Positions 1 through 7,249 of a DNA stretch of 10,446 nt are shown here, piece after piece. Numbering within the stretch: the first letter of the stretch is position 1; every line of letters starts with the position of its first letter. Under the pieces are notes generated by a model. It was not told the origin of the DNA. It did no database searches and was given only the letters and a program-made list of their open reading frames with translations. Both the position numbers and the translations under genes were made by a program. This DNA is from Pseudomonadota bacterium (GTDB lineage: Bacteria; Pseudomonadota; Alphaproteobacteria; Sphingomonadales; SMXR01), in the NCBI GenBank assembly GCA_022568115.1, contig JADFFP010000022.1, positions 1-10,446 of the forward strand. Reading direction: 5' to 3'.

Positions 1-1
1 T

Positions 2-853
2 AAAATGCTCGCTAAAATCCCCGAAAAAGAACGCAACAGGTGTTTCCATTACAAACCGGTATGGCAACGCTTTCTGATTGTCCTTGCCGGTCCGGCAATT
101 AACCTGGTTTTTGCGGTATTTCTGTTCACCGGACTTTTTGCGGCGGTAGGGGAATATGTGGCAGAGCCGGTGATCAGTGAAATTACCCCGGATTCAGCTG
201 CCGATATGGCGGGGTTTCAGGTCGGTGACCGGTTTTTGGAAGTGAATGGAAATAGCATCGAGACCTTTAACAATATCAGACCGATCGTCGCCATGCGCGC
301 CGGTGAGGAAACCTTGTTTGTGATAGAGCGCGGCGGGCGCATCATTGAACTGGTCGCCACCCCCGAAAAAGTTGTCGAGAAAGATCCCCTTGGCAACGAC
401 ATTTCAATTGGCCGGCTGGGGGTTTCCTCGACCTCCATGATGAAACGGGAATATAATATTTTTGAAGCATTTGCCGCCGGGACCAAGCGCACCTACACCA
501 CTTTTGGATTGATGATTGAAACCATTGGCCGCCTGATCACCGGGTCCGTTTCGATAAAGGAACTGGGAGGGCCGGTAAAAATTGCCCAGTTTACAGGGTA
601 TTCGGCATCACTGGGTTTATGGTCTTTTATCTCTTTTATGGCGCTGATTTCTGTGAATTTGGGATTGGTGAACCTGCTGCCCATTCCGTTACTGGACGGG
701 GGCCACTTATTGTTTTATAGCATCGAAGCGGCCAAAGGCAGTCCGATCAGCGTAAAAGCCCAGGAAATGGCGGCCATGATAGGTCTTGCATTTGTTCTGG
801 GATTGTTGTTTGTCCTTACCTGGAATGATTTACGATTGCCTGGACTAAGTTGA
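2..853 (+). CDS. rseP: RseP-family site-2 zinc metalloprotease, N-terminus missing (window edge)
   Basis: This is an intramembrane M50 (site-2) protease. In this family it cleaves the membrane-bound anti-sigma factor after a first periplasmic cut, releasing an extracytoplasmic sigma factor. The frame is open from the first bases, so the gene continues to the left. About 284 codons are visible, and the missing part should carry the N-terminal HExxH zinc site. Counting from the Met at position 5: a hydrophobic segment with AGPAIN at residues 28-33, a PDZ domain at about 55-120 (AGFQVGDRFLEVNG core), a second conserved block at 188-200, and NLLPIPLLDGGHL at 223-235. The Asp of that LDG motif (D231) is the third zinc ligand of the family. 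A last membrane segment spans about 255-272. bamA follows after 71 bp, the standard alphaproteobacterial order. The Met at position 5 is internal, not the true start. Confidence 0.95.
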   Translation, partial: KMLAKIPEKERNRCFHYKPVWQRFLIVLAGPAINLVFAVFLFTGLFAAVGEYVAEPVISEITPDSAADMAGFQVGDRFLEVNGNSIETFNNIRPIVAMRAGEETLFVIERGGRIIELVATPEKVVEKDPLGNDISIGRLGVSSTSMMKREYNIFEAFAAGTKRTYTTFGLMIETIGRLITGSVSIKELGGPVKIAQFTGYSASLGLWSFISFMALISVNLGLVNLLPIPLLDGGHLLFYSIEAAKGSPISVKAQEMAAMIGLAFVLGLLFVLTWNDLRLPGLS

Positions 854-924
854 CAGGTGCAAAATTAAACCGGAGCGGCACGGATCAAGCCGAAGCCATC
901 TGGAAATAATATAGAGGATTACAG

Positions 925-3291
925 GTGTATAAAAACACTGGCCAGAATTTATTTACGGTTTTTACCTTGGCTTTCCTTTTCCTGTTTGCGGCCCCGCCTG
1001 CCCCGGTTGCCCAGGAAGAATTTGATTTCGGCACAATTGAGCTCATTTCCGTGGTTGGGAACACGCGCATTGAGGCCAATACAATCGCCACTTACCTGAC
1101 CGTCAATGTGGGAGATTCTTTCGACCCCCAGGCAATTGACGCCAGCCTGAAAACCTTGTTCGCCACCGGTCTTTTTGCCGATGTCGTGATGGAGCGCAGC
1201 GGCAACACCCTGGTCATCCGGGTGATTGAAAATCCGATCATCAACCGGATAGTTTTTGAAGGCAACTCCAGGCTCAAGGAAGACGATTTTGTCGAGGAGG
1301 TGGAGCTCAGGTCGCGGATGATTTATACCCGTGCCAAGGTCCGTTCCGATGTCCAGCGGATTCTTGAACTGTACCGCCGCTCGGGCCGTTTCGCAGCGGT
1401 GGTTGAGCCCAAGGTGATCCAGCGCGAACAAAACCGTGTTGACCTGGTTTTTGAGATTTCCGAAGGCCCGAGAAGCCGCGTCAGCCGTATCAATTTTATC
1501 GGCAACAGGGTTTTCAGCGATAAAAAATTAAGGGGGGTTATCGCCACCAATGAAGCTCGTTGGTGGAAATTTTTTGCCTCCAACGACACCTATGACCCGG
1601 ACCGTTTGCAGTTTGACCGCGAGGAGATCAGGCAACACTACCTGGACAGCGGTTATGCCGATATCAGGATTGTTTCGGCGGTGGCCGAATTGACCCCGGA
1701 CCAAAGGGACTTTTTCATTACCTTCGTGGTCAATGAGGGCGAGAAATATTCCTTTGGCGTAATTTCGGTGGAAAGCGATATCAAGGCCCTGCCGGAAAAA
1801 CTTATCCAGAACATGGTGACGGTCGAGGAAGGCCAGACCTATAGCGCTACCAAGGTTGAGAATACAGTTGAAAACATCACCAACATTGCCGGTATTCTCG
1901 GGTTCGCGTTCCTTGATATTCGCCCGGAGGTCGAAAGAGACCGGCAAAACCGGACCATTTCCATCAATTTCAGAGTGTTCGAGGTTCCAAGAACTTATAT
2001 TGAGCGGATAGATATTCACGGTAACGTCCGGACCCTCGACAGGGTTATCCGGCGTGAATTCCGCCTCGCGGAAGGGGATGCCTTTAACTCGCTCAGGGTC
2101 GAGCGTTCGGAACAGCGTCTCCAGCTTCTCGGCTTCTTCCGGGAAGTGGAAATCGAACAGTTGCCCGGGTCACAAGATGATTTGGTGGTTCTGGACGTCA
2201 CCGTTGAAGAGCAGGCGACCGGTGAGTTTTCGCTCGGGTTCGGCTACTCCAGCTTTGACGGATTTATTTTTGACACCAGTATTTCCGAGAGGAATTTCCT
2301 CGGCAAAGGACAGCAAATCACTTTGGGGTTCTTGCTTTCCAGCCGGCGGAAAAACATCAACATTGCTTTTACCCAGCCCTATTTTCTGAACCGGAACATG
2401 ATTGCCGGCATCAATGTTTTCCGCCAGGACTTTAGTAACAGGGAAGCCGGGTTTGAAACCAAAACAACGGGGATCACCCTGAACCTGCGCTTTCCGATTA
2501 CCGAATACATCAGCCTGGGAACACGCTATACCCTTCGCCAGGACAAAATTCAGATTCCCGAACAGTTCCTGTTCAACCCTTTTCTTGCGGAATCAGTCGG
2601 AAACAATACCACTTCGTCGATCGGATATTCCATCAGTTATATCAATCTGGATGACTTCCGTTTCCCCACGAAGGGTCAACAGATTATTTTCAGTCAGGAT
2701 TTTGCCGGGGTGGGCGGCAATATCAGATATCTGCGCTCCAGTCTTGAAGCTGATTTGTACCGCCCGATCACCGGCGAATGGGTGGTGCACGTAGGACTTG
2801 AGGCCGGCTATATTAAGGGCCTTGGTCAGCGGGTCCGGATTAATGACCGGTTTTTCCTTGGCAACCCGCGCTTCAGGGGTTTTGACGTTGCCGGGGTTGG
2901 CCCGATTGATACCTCTACTGGCCAGTTCCTGGGTGGCAATATTTTCTATGTTGCCACCGTCGGGGTGCTGATCCCGCTGGGTGACTTTGCCGAAGAACTT
3001 GGGTTCCAGCTTAGTGCTTATGTTGATGCCGGAACCCTGTATAATGCCGAGTTGCCTGAGTTTCTTATTAACTGTGTTCCGGATGAAATGCAGGACTGCC
3101 GCATTCCGTTGTTTTTTGATAACGGCGATCCGATTGTTAGAGACAGCGGCGCCCTCAGGGTCGCTGTTGGCATTGGACTGATCTGGGATTCTCCGTTCGG
3201 GCCGGTCCGTCTTGATGTGGCGATGGCCATACTTAAACAGCCATTTGACAGAACACAAACCATTCAATTCAACGTTGGAACACGTTTTTAA
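925..3291 (+). CDS. bamA: BamA, outer membrane protein assembly factor
   Basis: This Omp85 protein is the core of the BAM complex, which folds and inserts beta-barrel proteins into the outer membrane. The start is a GTG at 925 preceded by AGAGGA at 913-918, a 6-nt spacing; no closer ATG fits. Residues 1-30 form a signal peptide (hydrophobic core LFTVFTLAFLFLF, probable cleavage near AQ-EE). Five POTRA repeats run roughly over 36-102, 103-181, 184-271, 275-353 and 357-429. The barrel covers about 432-788. The loop-6 motif is RFRGF at 649-653 (the family's V/IRGF), DFRFPTKGQQ marks a conserved strand, and the chain ends in Phe (NVGTRF), the usual C-terminal beta-signal. At 788 aa the length is normal. 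ompH follows after 18 bp, so the two are probably co-transcribed. No frameshift or truncation is seen. Confidence 0.97.
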   Translation: MYKNTGQNLFTVFTLAFLFLFAAPPAPVAQEEFDFGTIELISVVGNTRIEANTIATYLTVNVGDSFDPQAIDASLKTLFATGLFADVVMERSGNTLVIRVIENPIINRIVFEGNSRLKEDDFVEEVELRSRMIYTRAKVRSDVQRILELYRRSGRFAAVVEPKVIQREQNRVDLVFEISEGPRSRVSRINFIGNRVFSDKKLRGVIATNEARWWKFFASNDTYDPDRLQFDREEIRQHYLDSGYADIRIVSAVAELTPDQRDFFITFVVNEGEKYSFGVISVESDIKALPEKLIQNMVTVEEGQTYSATKVENTVENITNIAGILGFAFLDIRPEVERDRQNRTISINFRVFEVPRTYIERIDIHGNVRTLDRVIRREFRLAEGDAFNSLRVERSEQRLQLLGFFREVEIEQLPGSQDDLVVLDVTVEEQATGEFSLGFGYSSFDGFIFDTSISERNFLGKGQQITLGFLLSSRRKNINIAFTQPYFLNRNMIAGINVFRQDFSNREAGFETKTTGITLNLRFPITEYISLGTRYTLRQDKIQIPEQFLFNPFLAESVGNNTTSSIGYSISYINLDDFRFPTKGQQIIFSQDFAGVGGNIRYLRSSLEADLYRPITGEWVVHVGLEAGYIKGLGQRVRINDRFFLGNPRFRGFDVAGVGPIDTSTGQFLGGNIFYVATVGVLIPLGDFAEELGFQLSAYVDAGTLYNAELPEFLINCVPDEMQDCRIPLFFDNGDPIVRDSGALRVAVGIGLIWDSPFGPVRLDVAMAILKQPFDRTQTIQFNVGTRF

Positions 3292-3309
3292 CAGAAAAGG
3301 AAAAATGTC

Positions 3310-3867
3310 ATGAGACTTCTTAGAAAAATCTTCATAGTACTGGCCTTTGGTCTGCCGTTACTCATAATCTCGCCAAGTGATGTCAGCGCCCAGGCCTATG
3401 GTGAAAAGATCCTGTTAGTCGATTTTACCCGGGTCACCAATGAATCCTTTGTCGGCCAGGATGTCCAGGCCCAGCTAATGGTGTATGGAGATCAACTTAC
3501 CGCCCACCAGATCGCCCTTGAAACGACGTTAACGTCTGAAAGGGAAGAGTTAACTGAAAAACGAAATCTGATCTCCACCTCCGATTTTGAACAGTTGGCT
3601 GCCGAATGGGAAACCAAGGCGCGCAATGCCCAAACTGAAATTGAGCAAATGCGCCAGAGGCTCTTGAGGGCCGGCCAGACCGCCGAACAGGAAATCGCCA
3701 GGAACCTGCGTCCGATCGTCCTCAGGATCATGCAGGAAAAAGGTGCGGATATGGTTTTTGACAAAGCCTACCTCTACACCAGCCGGGCCGGGTTTGACAT
3801 CACCGGTGAGGTGATTGAGGCGCTCAACGCGACCATTACCTCTTTTGCGCTGAGGCTCCAGGAATAG
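3310..3867 (+). CDS. ompH: OmpH/Skp-family periplasmic chaperone
   Basis: This is a Skp-like chaperone expected to hold unfolded outer-membrane proteins in the periplasm on their way to BAM. The ATG at 3310 has AAAAGGA at 3295-3301, an 8-nt spacing. Residues 1-27 are a signal peptide (basic MRLLRK, hydrophobic core, VSA cleavage before Q28). A short beta segment (KILLVDFTRV) follows, then a long charged helix region at about 55-135 rich in Glu, Gln and Arg, matching the Skp coiled-coil tentacles. The C-terminal part (GADMVFDKAYLYTS) is the conserved OmpH end, where the chain returns to the body domain. At 185 aa it matches the family's 160-200. It directly follows bamA, as usual. A strong hairpin lies 28 bp after its stop, and lpxD, the usual next gene, is absent. 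Confidence 0.9.
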   Translation: MRLLRKIFIVLAFGLPLLIISPSDVSAQAYGEKILLVDFTRVTNESFVGQDVQAQLMVYGDQLTAHQIALETTLTSEREELTEKRNLISTSDFEQLAAEWETKARNAQTEIEQMRQRLLRAGQTAEQEIARNLRPIVLRIMQEKGADMVFDKAYLYTSRAGFDITGEVIEALNATITSFALRLQE

Positions 3868-3895
3868 CTGCTGCTTTTTCATTGGCTGAAAATTT

Positions 3896-3927
3896 GAAAA
3901 GGGAATGGACAATCCATTCCCTTTTTC
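3896..3927 (+). terminator. Strong hairpin with T-tract between ompH and fabZ (probable intrinsic terminator)
   Basis: Bases 3897-3908 pair perfectly with 3914-3925 (12 bp, core GGGAATGG/CCATTCCC) around a 5-base loop ACAAT. The 3' arm ends in a run of five T before 3927. The bases left of the stem (GAAAATTTGAAAA) give a T-rich tail on the other strand too, so it may work in both directions. It would end the rseP-bamA-ompH transcript. On the other strand it could stop transcripts running out of gltA through fabZ. Confidence 0.8.
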
Positions 3928-3954
3928 TATGCTGCTATGAAAGGGAGAAACCCG

Positions 3955-4416
3955 ATGAGCGATAAAAAAGCGGTTTTAGAGATCGAAGACATCAAAAAGT
4001 TGATTCCCCACCGCTATCCGATGCTGCTGATTGACCGCGTCGAGGACATCATAGAAGGGCAGAGCGCCACCGGGATCAAGAACGTCACCGCCAACGAGCA
4101 TTTTTTTGAAGGCCATTTTCCCGGCCACCCGGTTATGCCCGGAGTTTTAATCGTCGAGGCGATGGCCCAGACCGCGGGGGTGCTGGCGCTTTACTCCGCA
4201 GGCCAGTCAGCTGGTGAAAAAATAGTCTATTTCATGACCATCAAAGACGCCAAATTCCGTAAACCCGTCACCCCCGGCGACCTCCTTCACCTCAAGGTCA
4301 GGCTGGAACAGACCCGTGGCCCGGTATCGAAGTTCTCAGGTGTGGCCGAAGTCGGCGGCAAAGTGGTCAGCGAGGCCAAATTCTCCGCCATGATGGCGGA
4401 TAAGCCAAGTGTTTAG
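3955..4416 (+). CDS. fabZ: FabZ, (3R)-hydroxyacyl-[acyl carrier protein] dehydratase
   Basis: FabZ removes water from 3-hydroxyacyl-ACP to give trans-2-enoyl-ACP in cytoplasmic type II fatty acid elongation. I chose the ATG at 3955, with AAGGGAG at 3941-3947 and 7-nt spacing, over an in-frame ATG at 3937. This gives 153 aa, the family's usual length, and puts the catalytic residues exactly at H54 (in GHFPGHP) and E68 (in VLIVEAMAQ), as in E. coli FabZ. The hot-dog fold signature is complete ([14 protein letters not shown] near the N-terminus, [10 protein letters not shown] at about 100-109). In relatives fabZ sits between lpxD and lpxA; here neither neighbour is present. Its upstream side is the terminator-like hairpin, and its stop overlaps the gltA stop by 4 bp in convergent orientation. 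No clear promoter of its own was seen in the 87-bp gap. Confidence 0.96.
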   Translation: MSDKKAVLEIEDIKKLIPHRYPMLLIDRVEDIIEGQSATGIKNVTANEHFFEGHFPGHPVMPGVLIVEAMAQTAGVLALYSAGQSAGEKIVYFMTIKDAKFRKPVTPGDLLHLKVRLEQTRGPVSKFSGVAEVGGKVVSEAKFSAMMADKPSV

Positions 4417-5693
4417 CGCTTGCCTATCGAGACGTAGTCACGCATCCCCGGGCCGGTATACAGCTGGCGCGGGCGGCCGATTTTCTTGACCGGGTCGGCG
4501 ATCATTTCACCCCACTGTGAGATCCAGCCGACCGTGCGGGCGAGCGCGAACAGGACCGTAAACATCTCGGTCGGGAAACCCATCGCCTTGAGGATTATGC
4601 CGGAGTAAAAGTCGACGTTGGGGTAAAGCTTTTTCTCGATAAAATAGTCGTCTTCAAGGGCAATCCTCTCCAGCTCACGCGCCACCTCAAAAAGGTGCCC
4701 GTCGACCCCCAGCTCGTCCAGGACTTCACGGGCGGCCTTGCTCATGACCTTGGCGCGCGGGTCAAAATTCTTGTAAACCCGGTGGCCAAAACCCATCAGG
4801 CGGAAAGGGTCGTTTGCGTCCTTGGCGCGGGCAATAAATTCCGGAATCCGCTTCTTGGTGCCGATTTCCCCCAGCATCCTGAGGCACGCTTCGTTGGCGC
4901 CGCCATGGGCCGGCCCCCACAGACAAGCAATGCCGGCGGCAATACAGGCGAACGGATTGGCCAGCGAAGATCCCGCCAGGCGCACGGTCGAGGTTGAAGC
5001 GTTCTGTTCATGGTCGGCATGCAGCATGAAAATAAGGTCCATGGCTTTTTCCAGGGTCGGGGAGATAAAAGAATCCTCACATGGCACACTGAAAGTCATA
5101 TGCAGGAAATTGGCGGCGTAACTCAAATCATTGCGCGGATAGATGAAGGGCTGGCCGGTGGAATACTTGTGCGCCATCGCCGCCAGGGTTGGCATTTTGG
5201 CAACCAGACGGTAGCTGGCGATTTTGCGCTGGTGCGGGTCGGTAATATCGGCGCTGTCCCGGTAAAAAGCCGCCAGCGCGCCCACCACCCCGACCATGAT
5301 CGCCATTGGGTGGGCATCGCGGCGGAAGCCGCGGAAAAAGAAGGTGATCTGCTCGTGGACCATGGTGTGGTAGGTAATGTCGTGGACGAACTGGTCTTTT
5401 TCTTCCCTGGTCGGCAATTCGCCGAACATCAGAAGATAGCACACCTCCATAAAATCGCTTTTTTCCGCCAGTTGTTCGATCGGATAGCCGCGGTACAGCA
5501 GAATACCCTTTTCGCCGTCGATAAAGGTAATCTTGGATTCGCATGAAGCGGTCGAAGTATAGCCCGGGTCGAATGTGAACATGTTGGTGTCGGCGTAAAA
5601 CTTGCGGACGTCGAGAACCTTGGGCCCCAGGGTTCCTTCCATCACCTCCAAGTCATAGTCTTTGCCGCCGTAACTTAATTTAGCTTTGGTCAT
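4413..5693 (-). CDS. gltA: Citrate synthase (type II, GltA)
   Basis: Citrate synthase condenses acetyl-CoA and oxaloacetate to citrate, the entry step of the TCA cycle, in the cytoplasm. At 426 aa it is nearly collinear with the 427-aa E. coli enzyme. The catalytic triad falls one residue earlier, as expected: H263 in [11 protein letters not shown]304 in [14 protein letters not shown] and D361 in DFYSGI. Other conserved blocks are [14 protein letters not shown] (225-238) and the N-terminal beta-rich extension typical of Gram-negative type II enzymes. The ATG at 5693 has AGAAAGGGT (complement of 5702-5710) as ribosome binding site, which overlaps the gltX stop. The gap to gltX is only 15 bp, so gltX-gltA is probably one transcript. 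In many Alphaproteobacteria gltA borders lpxB; here it directly meets fabZ. No terminator is seen between the two stops. Confidence 0.97.
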   Translation of the reverse strand: MTKAKLSYGGKDYDLEVMEGTLGPKVLDVRKFYADTNMFTFDPGYTSTASCESKITFIDGEKGILLYRGYPIEQLAEKSDFMEVCYLLMFGELPTREEKDQFVHDITYHTMVHEQITFFFRGFRRDAHPMAIMVGVVGALAAFYRDSADITDPHQRKIASYRLVAKMPTLAAMAHKYSTGQPFIYPRNDLSYAANFLHMTFSVPCEDSFISPTLEKAMDLIFMLHADHEQNASTSTVRLAGSSLANPFACIAAGIACLWGPAHGGANEACLRMLGEIGTKKRIPEFIARAKDANDPFRLMGFGHRVYKNFDPRAKVMSKAAREVLDELGVDGHLFEVARELERIALEDDYFIEKKLYPNVDFYSGIILKAMGFPTEMFTVLFALARTVGWISQWGEMIADPVKKIGRPRQLYTGPGMRDYVSIGKR

Positions 5694-5708
5694 GCCATTA
5701 GACCCTTT

Positions 5709-7124
5709 CTAGTGTGCTTGTTCTTCAATCCGCGCCAGGCTTTGCTCTTTTCCGAGAACCGCCATAACCTCAAAAACACTTGGTGAAATATGACTGCCGG
5801 TCAAGGCCGCGCGCAACGGTCCGGCAACCATCCCAAGTTTGACGCCCGCTTTTTCAGCGAACCTTTTGACCCTGTCCAAAAGCGCCTGTTCTTCCCAGCT
5901 TGGTTCTTCCTTGAGCGCCGGGATAAGCCGCCTCAGCAACTCTTGGCCGTCATCATCAAAAAGCTGTTCAGCTTTTTCCGTCAAGGACAAAGGCCGGTCT
6001 GCAAAATAAAACGAAGCATTCCGTGCTAGTTCAATAAGCGTTTTTGCCCGTTCTTTCAAGCCCGGCATGGCTTTCAGGAAACGGATTCTTTCCTTGTCGG
6101 AGAGCGGCCGCCTCAATTCCTTCTCCAGGAAGGGCCGGCATTTGCTCGCCAGGTGCGAATCTTCAGCGCTGCGGATATAAATCCCGTTCAGGTTTTCCAG
6201 CTTTTTCAGGTCAAACCGGGCCGGGCCCTTGCCGATGCCCTCCAGGGTAAACCATTCCATGGCTTGGCGGGAGCTAAAAACTTCATGATCCTGGTAGCCC
6301 CAGCCCAGCTTGGACAGGTAATTTCTGAGCGCCTCAGGCAAATAACCCAGCTCCCGGTAGGCCTCGATGCCAAGCGCCCCATGGCGTTTTGACAGCTTGG
6401 CGCCATCGGGGCCGTGGATCAGCGGGATATGGGCGAAGGTTGGCGGGGTCCAGTCCAGGGCTTTGTACAGCTGGGTCTGGCGGAAGGAGTTGGTCAGGTG
6501 ATCATCGCCGCGAATGACGTGGGTAATAGCCATGTCGTGGTCATCAACCACCACCGACAGCATATAGGTGGGGGTGCCGTCAGAGCGCAGCAGCACCATG
6601 TCGTCGAGCTGGTCATTGGGAACTGTGACCGCGCCCTGAACCGCGTCTTTAATGGTCGTAACGTTTTTCTGCCCGGTCTTGAGGCGGATGACCGGGTTAA
6701 CGCCCTCAGGCGCTTCGGCCGGGTCGCGGTCGCGCCAGCGCCCGTCATAGCCCATCGGCTGGCCGGCGGCGCGCGCTTTCCGGCGCATCTGATCCAATTC
6801 TTCCGGGGTGGTGTAACACTTGTAGGCCTTGCCCAGCCGCAGCAGGGTTTCGGCCACCTCCCGGTGGCGCTGATCAAACCGGGACTGGAAATAAACCTCA
6901 TCATCCCAGTCGATCCCGAGCCAGGTCAGCCCGCCGATGATCGCCTCAATGGCCTCTTTGGTGGAGCGCTTTTGGTCGGTATCCTCGATCCGCAGCAGAA
7001 ATTTGCCACCCCGGCCTCTGGTGAACAGCCAGTTAAACAGCGCCGTCCGAGCCCCGCCGATATGCAAAAAACCGGAAGGCGACGGGGCAAAACGGGTGAC
7101 TATCTTATGGTTTTTATTTGCCAT
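5709..7124 (-). CDS. gltX: Glutamate--tRNA ligase (GluRS)
   Basis: This class Ic aminoacyl-tRNA synthetase charges tRNA-Glu and, in bacteria without GlnRS, also tRNA-Gln for later amidation. The ATP-binding signature is HIGG at residues 21-24 within [14 protein letters not shown], and the KMSKS-type loop is KLSKR at 243-247. RIEDTD at 45-50 and the ND-type [11 protein letters not shown] segment (203-213) are also typical. The C-terminal anticodon-binding helical domain runs from about 310 to 471. In the connective region only one Cys (C103) stands where the E. coli enzyme has its CxC...CxH zinc site, so zinc binding is unlikely. Alphaproteobacteria often have two GluRS paralogues, and I cannot tell whether this one is the discriminating form. 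The ATG at 7124 has only a weak Shine-Dalgarno match upstream, in an AT-rich leader. gltA follows 15 bp downstream. Confidence 0.95.
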   Translation of the reverse strand: MANKNHKIVTRFAPSPSGFLHIGGARTALFNWLFTRGRGGKFLLRIEDTDQKRSTKEAIEAIIGGLTWLGIDWDDEVYFQSRFDQRHREVAETLLRLGKAYKCYTTPEELDQMRRKARAAGQPMGYDGRWRDRDPAEAPEGVNPVIRLKTGQKNVTTIKDAVQGAVTVPNDQLDDMVLLRSDGTPTYMLSVVVDDHDMAITHVIRGDDHLTNSFRQTQLYKALDWTPPTFAHIPLIHGPDGAKLSKRHGALGIEAYRELGYLPEALRNYLSKLGWGYQDHEVFSSRQAMEWFTLEGIGKGPARFDLKKLENLNGIYIRSAEDSHLASKCRPFLEKELRRPLSDKERIRFLKAMPGLKERAKTLIELARNASFYFADRPLSLTEKAEQLFDDDGQELLRRLIPALKEEPSWEEQALLDRVKRFAEKAGVKLGMVAGPLRAALTGSHISPSVFEVMAVLGKEQSLARIEEQAH

Positions 7125-7249
7125 AATTAATTGTTAACTAGCATAGGCGCCGGTGCGAAACAAAGGCTTATGAACCCCCTCCGGGTAAAATTTATATACC
7201 CTTCCCGGCTGGTGGGCTAATGTCTCCGGGTTAAGGGGGGTATGACGGT
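7125..7249. promoter_or_regulatory. Divergent intergenic region between gltX and comEC (promoters expected, not resolved)
   Basis: This 125-bp gap must hold the start signals of two divergent genes. The gltX side (7125-7142) is AT-rich, with GTTAAC at 7133-7138. An AT-rich block TTTATATA (7191-7198) could serve as a -10 region in either direction, but no matching -35 is convincing. The comEC ribosome binding site is AAGGGGGG (7233-7240), 9 nt before a TTG start. ACCCCCT at 7174-7180 could pair with that G-run and mask it, but this is only a possibility. Confidence 0.35.

Noticed and set aside
2593..3267. 224-aa reverse-strand frame opposite the BamA barrel
   Set aside because: It is complementary to conserved barrel codons including the RFRGF loop; there is no independent evidence for a gene.
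3937..3954. ATG at 3937 as the start of fabZ
   Set aside because: The AAGGGAG sequence lies downstream of it and is ideally placed for the ATG at 3955, which also gives the exact E. coli numbering for H54 and E68.
6414..7130. 238-aa open frame on the plus strand opposite gltX
   Set aside because: It is the antisense shadow of a well-conserved GluRS reading frame; it shows no recognisable domain.
7174..7240. Possible riboswitch or anti-Shine-Dalgarno hairpin before comEC (ACCCCCT pairing with AGGGGGG)
   Set aside because: The pairing is short, separated by more than 50 bases and of low complexity; no known riboswitch motif is present.
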